DNA of 9,730 bases, from the NCBI GenBank assembly GCA_027004335.1, contig JALTID010000134.1, forward strand, positions 1 through 9,730, given 5' to 3'. This stretch comes from JALTID01 sp027004335 [NCBI: bacterium] (lineage in GTDB: Bacteria > JALSQH01). A program made the position numbers and the translations under genes. The notes beneath the pieces were generated by a model. It did not search any database, was not told the origin of the DNA, and worked only from the letters and a program-made list of their open reading frames with translations. This document shows, piece after piece, positions 1 to 6,327 of the stretch (the first letter of the stretch is position 1; each line of letters starts with the position of its first letter).

Positions 1-139
1 AAACACTTTTGTTACAATTATGGGGCTTGAAGGAGCGGAAAAATACAGAGATTCTCTGTTTGCTGAGGTCATGGATGTGATTCCTCCTCGAAGCATTCTT
101 GCTGAAATGGTAAAATTTATTGTAAGGAGAGATTATTAG
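1..139 (+). CDS. ispA: Polyprenyl (farnesyl/geranylgeranyl) diphosphate synthase, C-terminal end only (5' partial)
   Basis: The reading frame is open from base 2 to a TAG stop at 137-139 and gives the last 45 residues of a protein. The segment contains MGLEGAEKYRDSLF followed later by a terminal FIVRRDY. This matches the usual C-terminus of class I trans-prenyltransferases of the IspA/GGPP synthase family: a 'LLGLEGA' helix, then a final helix ending near '(Y/F)IVERD'. These cytosolic enzymes condense IPP with allylic diphosphates to make C15-C20 isoprenoids. The aspartate-rich catalytic motifs lie outside the window, so chain length and exact identity cannot be read; the symbol is tentative. 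The gene directly upstream of dxs is very often ispA, and that context supports the call. The gap to dxs is 9 bases, and the dxs ribosome-binding site overlaps this stop codon, so co-transcription is likely. Confidence 0.72.
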   Translation, partial: NTFVTIMGLEGAEKYRDSLFAEVMDVIPPRSILAEMVKFIVRRDY

Positions 140-143
140 GAGG
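138..143 (+). promoter_or_regulatory. Shine-Dalgarno site of dxs, overlapping the upstream stop codon
   Basis: AGGAGG lies 5 bases before the ATG at 149, and its first two bases are the last two of the upstream TAG stop. This near-perfect ribosome-binding site fixes the dxs start. It also means that ribosomes ending the IspA-type gene finish on top of the dxs initiation site, which suggests coupled translation. Confidence 0.85.
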
Positions 144-148
144 CTCTC

Positions 149-2023
149 ATGTTGTTAGAGAAAATCAGTTCCCCGGAGGACCTGAGGAAACTAAATATTG
201 ATGAACTGAACACCCTTGCAGATGAAATAAGAAGATACATTATTCAGGTGGTATCCAGAACGGGCGGCCACCTTGCTCCCAGTCTTGGAGCTGTGGAACT
301 TACACTGGCATTGCATTATGTGTTTGATACTCCGAAAGATGTTATTGTATGGGATGTTGGACATCAGGCGTACGCACATAAGATTATTACAGGGAGAAAA
401 AATGATTTTAAAAAACTCAGACAATTTGGTGGAATAAGTGGTTTTCTTTCAAGGGACGAAAGTGAATATGATGTTTTCGGGGCAGGTCACAGTAGTACTT
501 CAATTTCAGCAGCGTTAGGAATAAGGGAAGCCCTTGATAAAAAGGGTGAAAAAGATACTAAGGTTATTGCAGTGATTGGTGATGGTGCACTAACTGCTGG
601 TGTTGCTTTTGAAGCTTTAAATAATGCTGGTGCTAAAGAAGATAAAGATATTATTGTCATTTTAAATGATAATGGAATGAGTATTTCTCCCAATGTTGGT
701 GCAATTGCATCTTTTTTAAGCAGGAAAATGACAGGGAAGTTAATGACTTCCCTGAGAAATGATGTAAAGAATTTTTTGAAAAAATTGGGTGTTCCCGGAG
801 CTATTGATCTTGTACGGAGAATAGAAGATTCAATGAAAAGCATAATCTCCCCCAGTTCTCTTTTTGAATCGTTTGGTTTTACATATCTTGGACCCATTAA
901 TGGTCATAAAATTGAAGAGCTAATTGAGGTTTTCAGGAATGCCAAAATACAGAAGAGACCCCTTCTTATCCATGTGTTAACAAAGAAAGGAAAAGGTTAT
1001 GCTCCTGCAGAGATGAATCCAGAGAAATTTCACGGTGTCGGGCCATTTGATGTGAGCAGCGGAGAATTTTCAAAAAGCAAGAAACCTCCTTCCTATACAT
1101 CAATATTTTCAAACACTTTGATAAAACTTGCCAAAAGTGATGAAGATATTGTGGCAATTACTGCTGCTATGCCTTCAGGAACAGGTCTGAATAAGTTTAA
1201 AGAGGTTTTCCCGGATAGGTTTTATGATGTTGGTATAGCTGAACAGCACGCCGTCCTCTTAGCTGCTGGTATGGCAATAAAAGGACTTAAACCTGTCGTG
1301 GCTATATATTCTACCTTCTTGCAGAGAGCTTTTGATCAGTTGATTCATGATATAGCTCTTCAGAATTTGTCTGTTATTTTTGCTCTGGACAGGGCTGGAA
1401 TAGTGGGAGAGGATGGTCCCACCCACCATGGTATTTTTGATCTCAGTTATCTCAGACTCATTCCAGGTTTTACCGTTGCTGTTCCTAAGGATGAAAACGA
1501 ACTTAAGGATCTGCTTTACTCTGCTTTTCAGTGGGGGAGTGGCCCCAAAGCTATCAGATATCCCAGAGGGGCGGGGGTGGGCGTTGAAGTGACGGAAGCC
1601 TTTAATTTAATTCCTGAGGGTCAGTGGGAGATTTTAAAGGAGGGGCACAGTGGAGTTATTTTTGCAACGGGTTATGGTGTATATCCTTCGCTAAGGGTTG
1701 CCGATAAACTTGCAGCAGAAGGAATTAATCTTGCAGTTGTTAATGCGAGATTTATTAAGCCTCTTGATGATAAGATATTGAAGAATTACCTCCACTTACC
1801 TGTTGTATTTGTTGTGGAAGAGAACAATATTGTAGGTGGGTTGGGTGGAGCGATTTCTGAGTATTACTGTGACGATAAGGGCCCTATTGTTTTCAGAATA
1901 GGCATAAAGGACATGTTCCCTCCTGTGGGTTCCCAGAGCGATGTGAGGAAATTTGTGGGGCTCGATGAGGAGGGGATCTATCTTCAGATAAAAAATCTCT
2001 ATTCAAGGACTTCTCTTTCGTGA
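149..2023 (+). CDS. dxs: 1-deoxy-D-xylulose-5-phosphate synthase (DXS)
   Basis: This cytosolic thiamine-diphosphate enzyme condenses pyruvate with glyceraldehyde 3-phosphate to give DXP, the first step of the MEP isoprenoid pathway, which also feeds thiamine and pyridoxal synthesis. The 624 residues match the usual family length. The N-terminal ThDP-binding domain has GGHLAPSLG (His41), the GDGALTAG motif at 144-151 and LNDNGMSIS near 172-180. The transketolase-like pyrimidine-binding domain has GIAEQHA with the catalytic Glu365, YSTFLQRAFDQ (387-397), DRAGIVGEDGPTHHG with Arg415, Asp422 and His426, and Arg473 in YPRGAG. A C-terminal transketolase domain follows from about residue 495. These residues line up with the known E. 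coli DXS active site at a constant offset of five from Glu365 onward. All are intact, so the enzyme should be active. The start is set by AGGAGG five bases upstream. The stop overlaps the GTG of tlyA by four bases, so the IspA-type gene, dxs and tlyA probably form an operon. The gene's own promoter is not visible here. Confidence 0.98.
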   Translation: MLLEKISSPEDLRKLNIDELNTLADEIRRYIIQVVSRTGGHLAPSLGAVELTLALHYVFDTPKDVIVWDVGHQAYAHKIITGRKNDFKKLRQFGGISGFLSRDESEYDVFGAGHSSTSISAALGIREALDKKGEKDTKVIAVIGDGALTAGVAFEALNNAGAKEDKDIIVILNDNGMSISPNVGAIASFLSRKMTGKLMTSLRNDVKNFLKKLGVPGAIDLVRRIEDSMKSIISPSSLFESFGFTYLGPINGHKIEELIEVFRNAKIQKRPLLIHVLTKKGKGYAPAEMNPEKFHGVGPFDVSSGEFSKSKKPPSYTSIFSNTLIKLAKSDEDIVAITAAMPSGTGLNKFKEVFPDRFYDVGIAEQHAVLLAAGMAIKGLKPVVAIYSTFLQRAFDQLIHDIALQNLSVIFALDRAGIVGEDGPTHHGIFDLSYLRLIPGFTVAVPKDENELKDLLYSAFQWGSGPKAIRYPRGAGVGVEVTEAFNLIPEGQWEILKEGHSGVIFATGYGVYPSLRVADKLAAEGINLAVVNARFIKPLDDKILKNYLHLPVVFVVEENNIVGGLGGAISEYYCDDKGPIVFRIGIKDMFPPVGSQSDVRKFVGLDEEGIYLQIKNLYSRTSLS

Positions 2024-2751
2024 TCAAGAAGAAAAGAGCGGATATACTCATAGTTGAAAAAGGTCTTGCTCCTTCTCGTGAGAAAGCCAGAGCATTAATA
2101 ATGGCAGGAGAGGTCTTTACTGACGACCAAAAGGTACTTAAACCTGGAGAATTTCTTCCCGTGGATGTGCAATTGCATATAAGAGAATCCATTCCATATG
2201 TGAGCAGAGGCGGTTTTAAGTTAGCTCATGCTCTTGATCATTTTAATGTATCTGTTAAAGGTAAAATTGCTCTTGACGCAGGGGCTTCCACAGGGGGATT
2301 TACCGATGTGTTGCTTCAAAGAGGGGCAAAACTGGTCTATGCAGTTGATGTTGGTAGGGGTCAACTTGCGTGGAAGCTCCAGAGTGATAGAAGGGTGGTT
2401 GTTAGGGACAGACTCAATATAAGATATATAAAAAGAGATGATCTTGATCCTCCTCCCGTAATTGCAACCCTTGACCTCTCTTTCATCTCTCTTACTCTTG
2501 TACTGGAACCTGTAAAGGAAGTTCTTGAGAGAGATAAAGAAATTATTGTCTTAATAAAACCTCAATTTGAAGTGGGGAAAGAAAGGGTGGGGAAAGGTGG
2601 AATTGTAAGGAATGGGGAATATAGGATTAAAGCAGTGGAAAAGGTGATAAAATTTGCTGAAGCTATTGGATTAAGGTCAGAAGGTTATGTGGAATCACCA
2701 ATTAGAGGACAGAAGGGAAATGTAGAATATCTATCATATTTTCACCTGTAA
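2020..2751 (+). CDS. tlyA: TlyA-family rRNA (cytidine-2'-O)-methyltransferase
   Basis: TlyA proteins join an S4 RNA-binding domain to an FtsJ-like (RrmJ) Rossmann methyltransferase. They 2'-O-methylate cytidines of 23S rRNA, and some also of 16S rRNA; many were once annotated as hemolysins. Residues 1-60 form the S4 domain (ADILIVEKGLAPSREKARAL). The SAM site is LDAGASTGGFTD (85-96), followed by YAVDVGRGQLAWKL (107-120). The Lys-Asp-Lys-Glu tetrad reads as K67 (RGGFKL), D152 (TLDLSFIS), K180 (LIKPQFEVG) and E236 (NVEYL), all present. At 243 residues it lacks the terminal extensions of the longer TlyA type, so the short type that targets only 23S rRNA is favoured; this is inference. The start is GTG in a GTGA overlap with the dxs stop, with a modest AAGGA site about ten bases upstream. 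Its TAA stop touches the stop of the convergent rnj gene. Confidence 0.96.
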   Translation: MIKKKRADILIVEKGLAPSREKARALIMAGEVFTDDQKVLKPGEFLPVDVQLHIRESIPYVSRGGFKLAHALDHFNVSVKGKIALDAGASTGGFTDVLLQRGAKLVYAVDVGRGQLAWKLQSDRRVVVRDRLNIRYIKRDDLDPPPVIATLDLSFISLTLVLEPVKEVLERDKEIIVLIKPQFEVGKERVGKGGIVRNGEYRIKAVEKVIKFAEAIGLRSEGYVESPIRGQKGNVEYLSYFHL

Positions 2752-4413
2752 TTAGTTTTCTTTATCAGGAACTGCAAGATCAAGAATTACCTTCACAACA
2801 GGGTTCTTGCCTGTTACATTTCTGAGAAATCTTCTAACGGAAATTCTTATTTCTTCCTCAATTAAGAGCAGGTGTTCCCTATCAATTTTTCCCATCCTCT
2901 GAAAAGTTGTTGCAGCACTTTTATAGATATCTTCATAATACTCTTCCATTATTTCATCTTCAATTATACCCATGCTGAAAATTTTTGGTCCGTATAAGAA
3001 TTCCTTTGAGGTTGTGATTATGCCAAAAATAACAAGAATCCCCTCTCTTGCCACAAATTTTCTTTTCTTCATTAAATCGCTTTGGATCTCTCCCAGGTAT
3101 ATTCCATCCAGGTACATTACCTCTACAGGATATTCAAATTTTTCTACTGCACTACTACTTATGGTGACTCCCTCTCCATTCTGGAGAATAAAGGCCTTTT
3201 TGCTTCCCTCCTTCATTGCCAGTCTCCTATGTTTTTCAAGATGTCTATATTCCCCGTGTATGGGAATAAAAATTTCTGGTTTTGTAAGGTTGATCATTTC
3301 TCGTAGTTCTTCCTGATACCCATGGCCTGATGCATGGACATTGTGGAGTTTCTCATAATATACTTCTTTTGCGCCTAATTTGAAGAGGTTATTTATATAG
3401 GAATAAATAGCTTTTTCCTGTCCGGGTATGAATTTTGCAGAGATGATAATTATATCATGGTTCTTGATTTTTATTTTTTTATCCTCGTTTCTTGAGATCC
3501 TGTAGAGTGTGGAGAAGGGCTCTCCCTGGCTTCCTGTAACAATTATTGTTAATTGAGAGTCTGGAATCCCCTTAATATCGCTTACGAAAATACTTTTTTC
3601 TTCCTCAGTTATGATTCCGTGTTCCTCGGCAATTTCCAGTGATTCTTTAATGCTTCTTCCACTTACAAAAACTTTTCTGTCTAACTGCTTTGAGATTTCT
3701 ATTACTTCTTTTATCCGGGTAATATGGGAAGAAAATGTTGTAAATATTACTCTTCCTGGTGCTGATGAAAATAGGGAGTAAAGATACTTTTTTACTTCAT
3801 ATTCGGGAAGGGAATGCCCCGGCATTTCACTATTCGTGCTATCGGATAAAAGAACTTTAACACCTTTATTACTATAGTAAACGAAACGATCTCTACAGAA
3901 TTTTTCTCCGTAAAGAGGTTTCGGATCAATTTTGAAATCGCCGGTATGGATTATTACGCCATCTCTGGAATCCAGTGCTATGGCAAAACTTTCAATCATG
4001 CTGTGGGTGACAGGGATAAATTCAATTTTCACATCCTCAAGAGGTATAACTCTATTTTCTGGTAATGGTTGCCACAGCGGTTTTGCGTTTGTGTCACTTT
4101 CTGAGAATCTTTTTCGCGCCATGGCAAGTGTAATTGGGCCGCCGTAAATTGGGATATCTCTTGAAAGGAGTGAAAAAAGATAGGGCAGAGAACCTATATG
4201 ATCATCATGACCATGGGTGAGAAGGACTGCACTTATCCGTTCTTCATTTTCTAAAAGGTATCTGAAGTCTGGCATCAGAATGTCAACACCGTGATGGTAA
4301 CATGACGGGAAACCTATCCCGGCATCAATTAAGAAAATATTATCATCAATCTCCACCACGGTGCTGTTCATACCTATTTCACCGCATCCTCCCAGAGGAA
4401 GGATTTTTATCAT
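2752..4413 (-). CDS. rnj: Ribonuclease J (metallo-beta-lactamase/beta-CASP nuclease)
   Basis: RNase J is a cytosolic zinc-dependent nuclease with endonuclease and 5'-3' exonuclease activity in mRNA decay and RNA maturation. The 553 residues match the roughly 555-residue bacterial enzymes. From the N-terminus: the opening LGGCGEIGMNS; the metal motif THGHDDHIGSLP (His67, His69, Asp71, His72); His137 in VTHS; HTGDFKID with Asp159; the beta-CASP domain from about 210 to 360, with FSSH near 227-230 and TGSQGEP at 293-299 for RNA binding; HASGHG (359-365); and IPIHGEYRH with His386. All metal ligands correspond to those of B. subtilis RNase J1. The C-terminal domain (about 445-553) is complete and ends RNVTGKNPVVKVIL plus a short tail. 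The start is ATG (complement of 4411-4413), with GAGGAG at 4425-4430 on the minus strand. The gene stands alone on this strand between tlyA and hemW, so it is probably transcribed by itself. A housekeeping role is likely. Confidence 0.97.
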   Translation of the reverse strand: MIKILPLGGCGEIGMNSTVVEIDDNIFLIDAGIGFPSCYHHGVDILMPDFRYLLENEERISAVLLTHGHDDHIGSLPYLFSLLSRDIPIYGGPITLAMARKRFSESDTNAKPLWQPLPENRVIPLEDVKIEFIPVTHSMIESFAIALDSRDGVIIHTGDFKIDPKPLYGEKFCRDRFVYYSNKGVKVLLSDSTNSEMPGHSLPEYEVKKYLYSLFSSAPGRVIFTTFSSHITRIKEVIEISKQLDRKVFVSGRSIKESLEIAEEHGIITEEEKSIFVSDIKGIPDSQLTIIVTGSQGEPFSTLYRISRNEDKKIKIKNHDIIIISAKFIPGQEKAIYSYINNLFKLGAKEVYYEKLHNVHASGHGYQEELREMINLTKPEIFIPIHGEYRHLEKHRRLAMKEGSKKAFILQNGEGVTISSSAVEKFEYPVEVMYLDGIYLGEIQSDLMKKRKFVAREGILVIFGIITTSKEFLYGPKIFSMGIIEDEIMEEYYEDIYKSAATTFQRMGKIDREHLLLIEEEIRISVRRFLRNVTGKNPVVKVILDLAVPDKEN

Positions 4414-4480
4414 TTTTTCAAAAGCTCCTCTTTTTATAAAAAAGTTTTATCGTAGAATATTTTATGTGGAGGAGAGTTCC
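4414..4480. promoter_or_regulatory. Divergent intergenic region between rnj and hemW
   Basis: These 67 very AT-rich bases hold the ribosome-binding sites of both genes: GAGGAG on the minus strand at 4425-4430 and GGAGGAG on the plus strand at 4468-4474. Any promoter serving hemW or rnj would be expected here or just inside the opposing gene. TAGAAT (4453-4458) could be a hemW -10 box and TATAAA occurs on both strands, but no acceptable -35 hexamer lies at the right distance from any of them. The minus-strand TATAAA would put the start of transcription inside the rnj ribosome-binding site. The promoter role is therefore inferred from gene orientation, not from a clear motif. Confidence 0.35.
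4468..4474 (+). promoter_or_regulatory. Shine-Dalgarno site deciding the hemW start
   Basis: GGAGGAG sits six bases before the ATG at 4481. The reading frame stays open upstream to an ATG at 4361, inside rnj on the opposite strand. That longer start has no comparable site and would add 40 residues with no counterpart in HemW proteins. The 4481 start puts the iron-sulfur motif at residues 13-20, as is normal for the family. Confidence 0.8.
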
Positions 4481-5602
4481 ATGTCAAATCTAAGAATATA
4501 TGTGCATATCCCTTTCTGTGTTTCCAGGTGCCCCTACTGTGATTTTGTGTCTTTTGCAATCAGAGATGAAGAGCTTTATCAGAAGTATGTCGGAGCTGTT
4601 TGCAGGGAGGCGGAGATCAGAAAAGAGGAATTCAGAGGAATGAGAGTTATCTCAATCTATTTCGGGGGAGGCACTCCTTCAATTTTCCCGGCATACCTTC
4701 TTGAGAACTTGTTGGATTGTATTACTAAAAATTTTCCTCACATTCATCGTCATTCAGAGATAACCATTGAGGTAAATCCAGCCACCGTTGAAAGAGAAAA
4801 TTTTGCTGTTTATAAAAAAGCAGGGTTTAACCGCGTTTCTATCGGGGTGCAAAGTTTAGATGATGCTGTTTTAAGATTCTTAGGGCGGATACATTCAGCT
4901 AAAAACGCTTTAGATTCTCTTGAAGAAGCCGTAAAGTTTTTTGAAAATGTCAGCGCGGATCTCATATGGGGAGTTATGGATGATTCTGATAAGAGAATCT
5001 TAAGTGACCTCTCGGAATTTGTTAAAATGGGTGTTTCTCATCTCTCAACCTATCTTCTAACACTGGAGGAGGAAGTCCCACTCTACAAAAGATGGATAGG
5101 AGGTGAATTTAAATTACCCGAGGAAGAAGTGCTTGAGAAATGGTACTATCTCATTTCTGATTTCCTTGAATCAAAGGGTTTTATCCACTATGAAATTTCC
5201 AATTTTGCCAGAAAGGGTAAATTTTCTGTTCATAACTGGGGTTACTGGATAAGGGATCCATATCTGGGTCTGGGGGTGGCGGCTCATAGTTTTAATATTG
5301 AGAAAAACAGGAGATGTGAAAATTACAGAGAGTTAAGAAAATATTTTTCAGCAGTTAATGAGGGTAAATATCCATTTGAGATGTCAGAAAATTTAGATGA
5401 AAATGAAGCCATTTTTGAGAAGGTCTGGCTTTCTTTAAGAACGAATTCAGGGATATCTGAAGAACTTCTCTCTGAGATAGCAGGAAAGGAAAAAGTGAAA
5501 GAATTGATCTGGTCAGGGTTGCTTAAAAGGAGGGGAAAAAGGATAATCGTCCATCCCGGAAAATGGTTTCAGCAGGAGGCGATAATTAAGGCACTTACAT
5601 AA
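4481..5602 (+). CDS. hemW: HemW, radical SAM heme chaperone
   Basis: HemW proteins are radical SAM relatives of coproporphyrinogen III dehydrogenase (HemN). They bind heme and are thought to insert it into membrane cytochromes rather than make it; many are misannotated as oxygen-independent CPO. From the ATG at 4481 the protein has 373 residues, a typical length. Residues 9-22 read HIPFCVSRCPYCDF: the CX3CX2C cluster motif at Cys13, Cys17 and Cys20, followed by Asp-Phe as in HemW, where HemN has a fourth Cys. GGGTPS at 62-67 is the SAM-binding element. VSIGVQSLDDAVLRFLGR lies at about 119-136. HNWGYW at 251-256 is the HemW signature HNxxYW associated with heme binding, followed by YLGLGVAAHS. 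A HemN C-terminal-type domain closes the protein (SLRTNSGI at 318-325). One oddity is that the usual 'GLPxQ' after the DLI strand reads GVMDDSD at 164-170. The gene diverges from rnj, and 80 bases separate it from the barrel gene. Confidence 0.95.
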   Translation: MSNLRIYVHIPFCVSRCPYCDFVSFAIRDEELYQKYVGAVCREAEIRKEEFRGMRVISIYFGGGTPSIFPAYLLENLLDCITKNFPHIHRHSEITIEVNPATVERENFAVYKKAGFNRVSIGVQSLDDAVLRFLGRIHSAKNALDSLEEAVKFFENVSADLIWGVMDDSDKRILSDLSEFVKMGVSHLSTYLLTLEEEVPLYKRWIGGEFKLPEEEVLEKWYYLISDFLESKGFIHYEISNFARKGKFSVHNWGYWIRDPYLGLGVAAHSFNIEKNRRCENYRELRKYFSAVNEGKYPFEMSENLDENEAIFEKVWLSLRTNSGISEELLSEIAGKEKVKELIWSGLLKRRGKRIIVHPGKWFQQEAIIKALT

Positions 5603-5627
5603 TATATTCGTAATCTTCCTGTTTGTT

Positions 5628-5655
5628 TTGTATTTGTGAGAAAAGTTGATATAAT
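5628..5655 (+). promoter_or_regulatory. Probable sigma70-type promoter for the beta-barrel gene
   Basis: A perfect -10 hexamer TATAAT lies at 5650-5655 and TTGTAT at 5628-5633 can serve as a -35 box, with a 16-base spacer. The -35 keeps only the TTG of the consensus, so the -10 carries most of the case. Transcription would begin near 5662, leaving a leader of about 20 bases that contains the ribosome-binding site TGGAGGG (5671-5677). The site sits entirely in the 80-base gap after hemW, where a new transcript for the envelope genes is plausible. Confidence 0.5.
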
Positions 5656-5682
5656 ATGAGAAAATCGTAATGGAGGGAAAAA

Positions 5683-6237
5683 ATGAAAAAGTACCTTTTC
5701 CTGGTTGTTGCTTTATTACCCTTTGCGTTTTCTCCTTCTCCTCTGTCAGCTTTTAATTTTGATCTCGCCCTTAGGTTGGGAGTAATGAAAGTGCAACATC
5801 CTGATTATACTGAAACAAAGTGGGGCTTCGGAGCAGATGGTGCTGTATCTATGGGGATCACACATCTCGTAGGGGCTGAGTTAAGGACCGGCTATTGGGA
5901 TGTTAAGGTAAAGAATCCCGAAATAAATATTTCCAGTGGGAAAATCTCATTACATTTTCTCAAGTTATATCCAACTGTTGCTTCAATAAAGATTCATCCT
6001 TTATATTTTATTCCTATAATCGATCCATATGTAATCCTGGGGCTCGGCATGTGGAAAATAAAGGAAGAAAATAAATCTTCCTACAATGGCTTTGGAGGAG
6101 ATGGAGGAGTAGGGGTATCTGTAAAGGGTGGATGCTTTGGATTTGATATAAGATTTTTGATGGAAAGACCTGATTTTAAGAGTTCTTTCACAGATTATAA
6201 GATCACTCTTGCACCGGTGCTTTATTTGGGTTTTTAA
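5683..6237 (+). CDS. Small outer-membrane beta-barrel protein, function unknown
   Basis: The 184-residue product starts with a clear Sec signal peptide: a Lys-Lys n-region, a hydrophobic core LFLVVALLPFAF, and likely cleavage after LSA at residue 23, leaving about 161 residues. The mature part has alternating, Gly- and aromatic-rich stretches that look like amphipathic strands. Candidates lie at about 24-36, 46-60, 62-76, 86-104, 113-126, 136-149, 151-160 and 171-184. That count would fit an eight-stranded barrel of the OmpX/OmpA-like or 'outer membrane protein beta-barrel' class. It ends in LYLGF with a terminal Phe, the usual outer-membrane assembly signal. There is one Cys (Cys151) and no partner for a disulfide. 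I recognise no specific family and assign no function. The start has TGGAGGG five bases upstream, and a probable promoter precedes it. Ninety bases without a clear terminator separate it from the M16 peptidase gene, so read-through is possible. Confidence 0.8.
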   Translation: MKKYLFLVVALLPFAFSPSPLSAFNFDLALRLGVMKVQHPDYTETKWGFGADGAVSMGITHLVGAELRTGYWDVKVKNPEINISSGKISLHFLKLYPTVASIKIHPLYFIPIIDPYVILGLGMWKIKEENKSSYNGFGGDGGVGVSVKGGCFGFDIRFLMERPDFKSSFTDYKITLAPVLYLGF

Positions 6238-6327
6238 CTAATAATCTCAGAAGAGAGCCGACCATTTAAAGTTGTGGTGTTTTAGTTTTCTTGAAGTAGA
6301 TGTTATAGGGTAAAAAGAGGTGTTAGG

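Noticed and set aside
2781-2809. Inverted repeat CAAGAA/TTCTTG near the tlyA-rnj junction
   Set aside because: It is a six-base AT-rich stem with a 17-base loop inside the rnj coding region and has no T-tract on the relevant strand, so it is likely chance and not a terminator.
4361-4480. Upstream extension of the hemW frame to an ATG at 4361, overlapping rnj
   Set aside because: The added 40 residues have no counterpart in HemW, no ribosome-binding site precedes 4361, and the ATG at 4481 has a strong GGAGGAG site and places the Fe-S motif normally.
6255-6290. Possible terminator after the beta-barrel gene (ACCA...TGGT followed by T-rich sequence)
   Set aside because: The stem is only four base pairs with a ten-base loop, and the T-tract is interrupted. 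It is too weak to call an intrinsic terminator.
6272-6309. Possible promoter just before the M16 gene (TTGTGG with TTATAG/TATAGG)
   Set aside because: The spacing between the two elements is too long and the hexamers match poorly. Read-through from the promoter at 5628-5655 explains expression as well.
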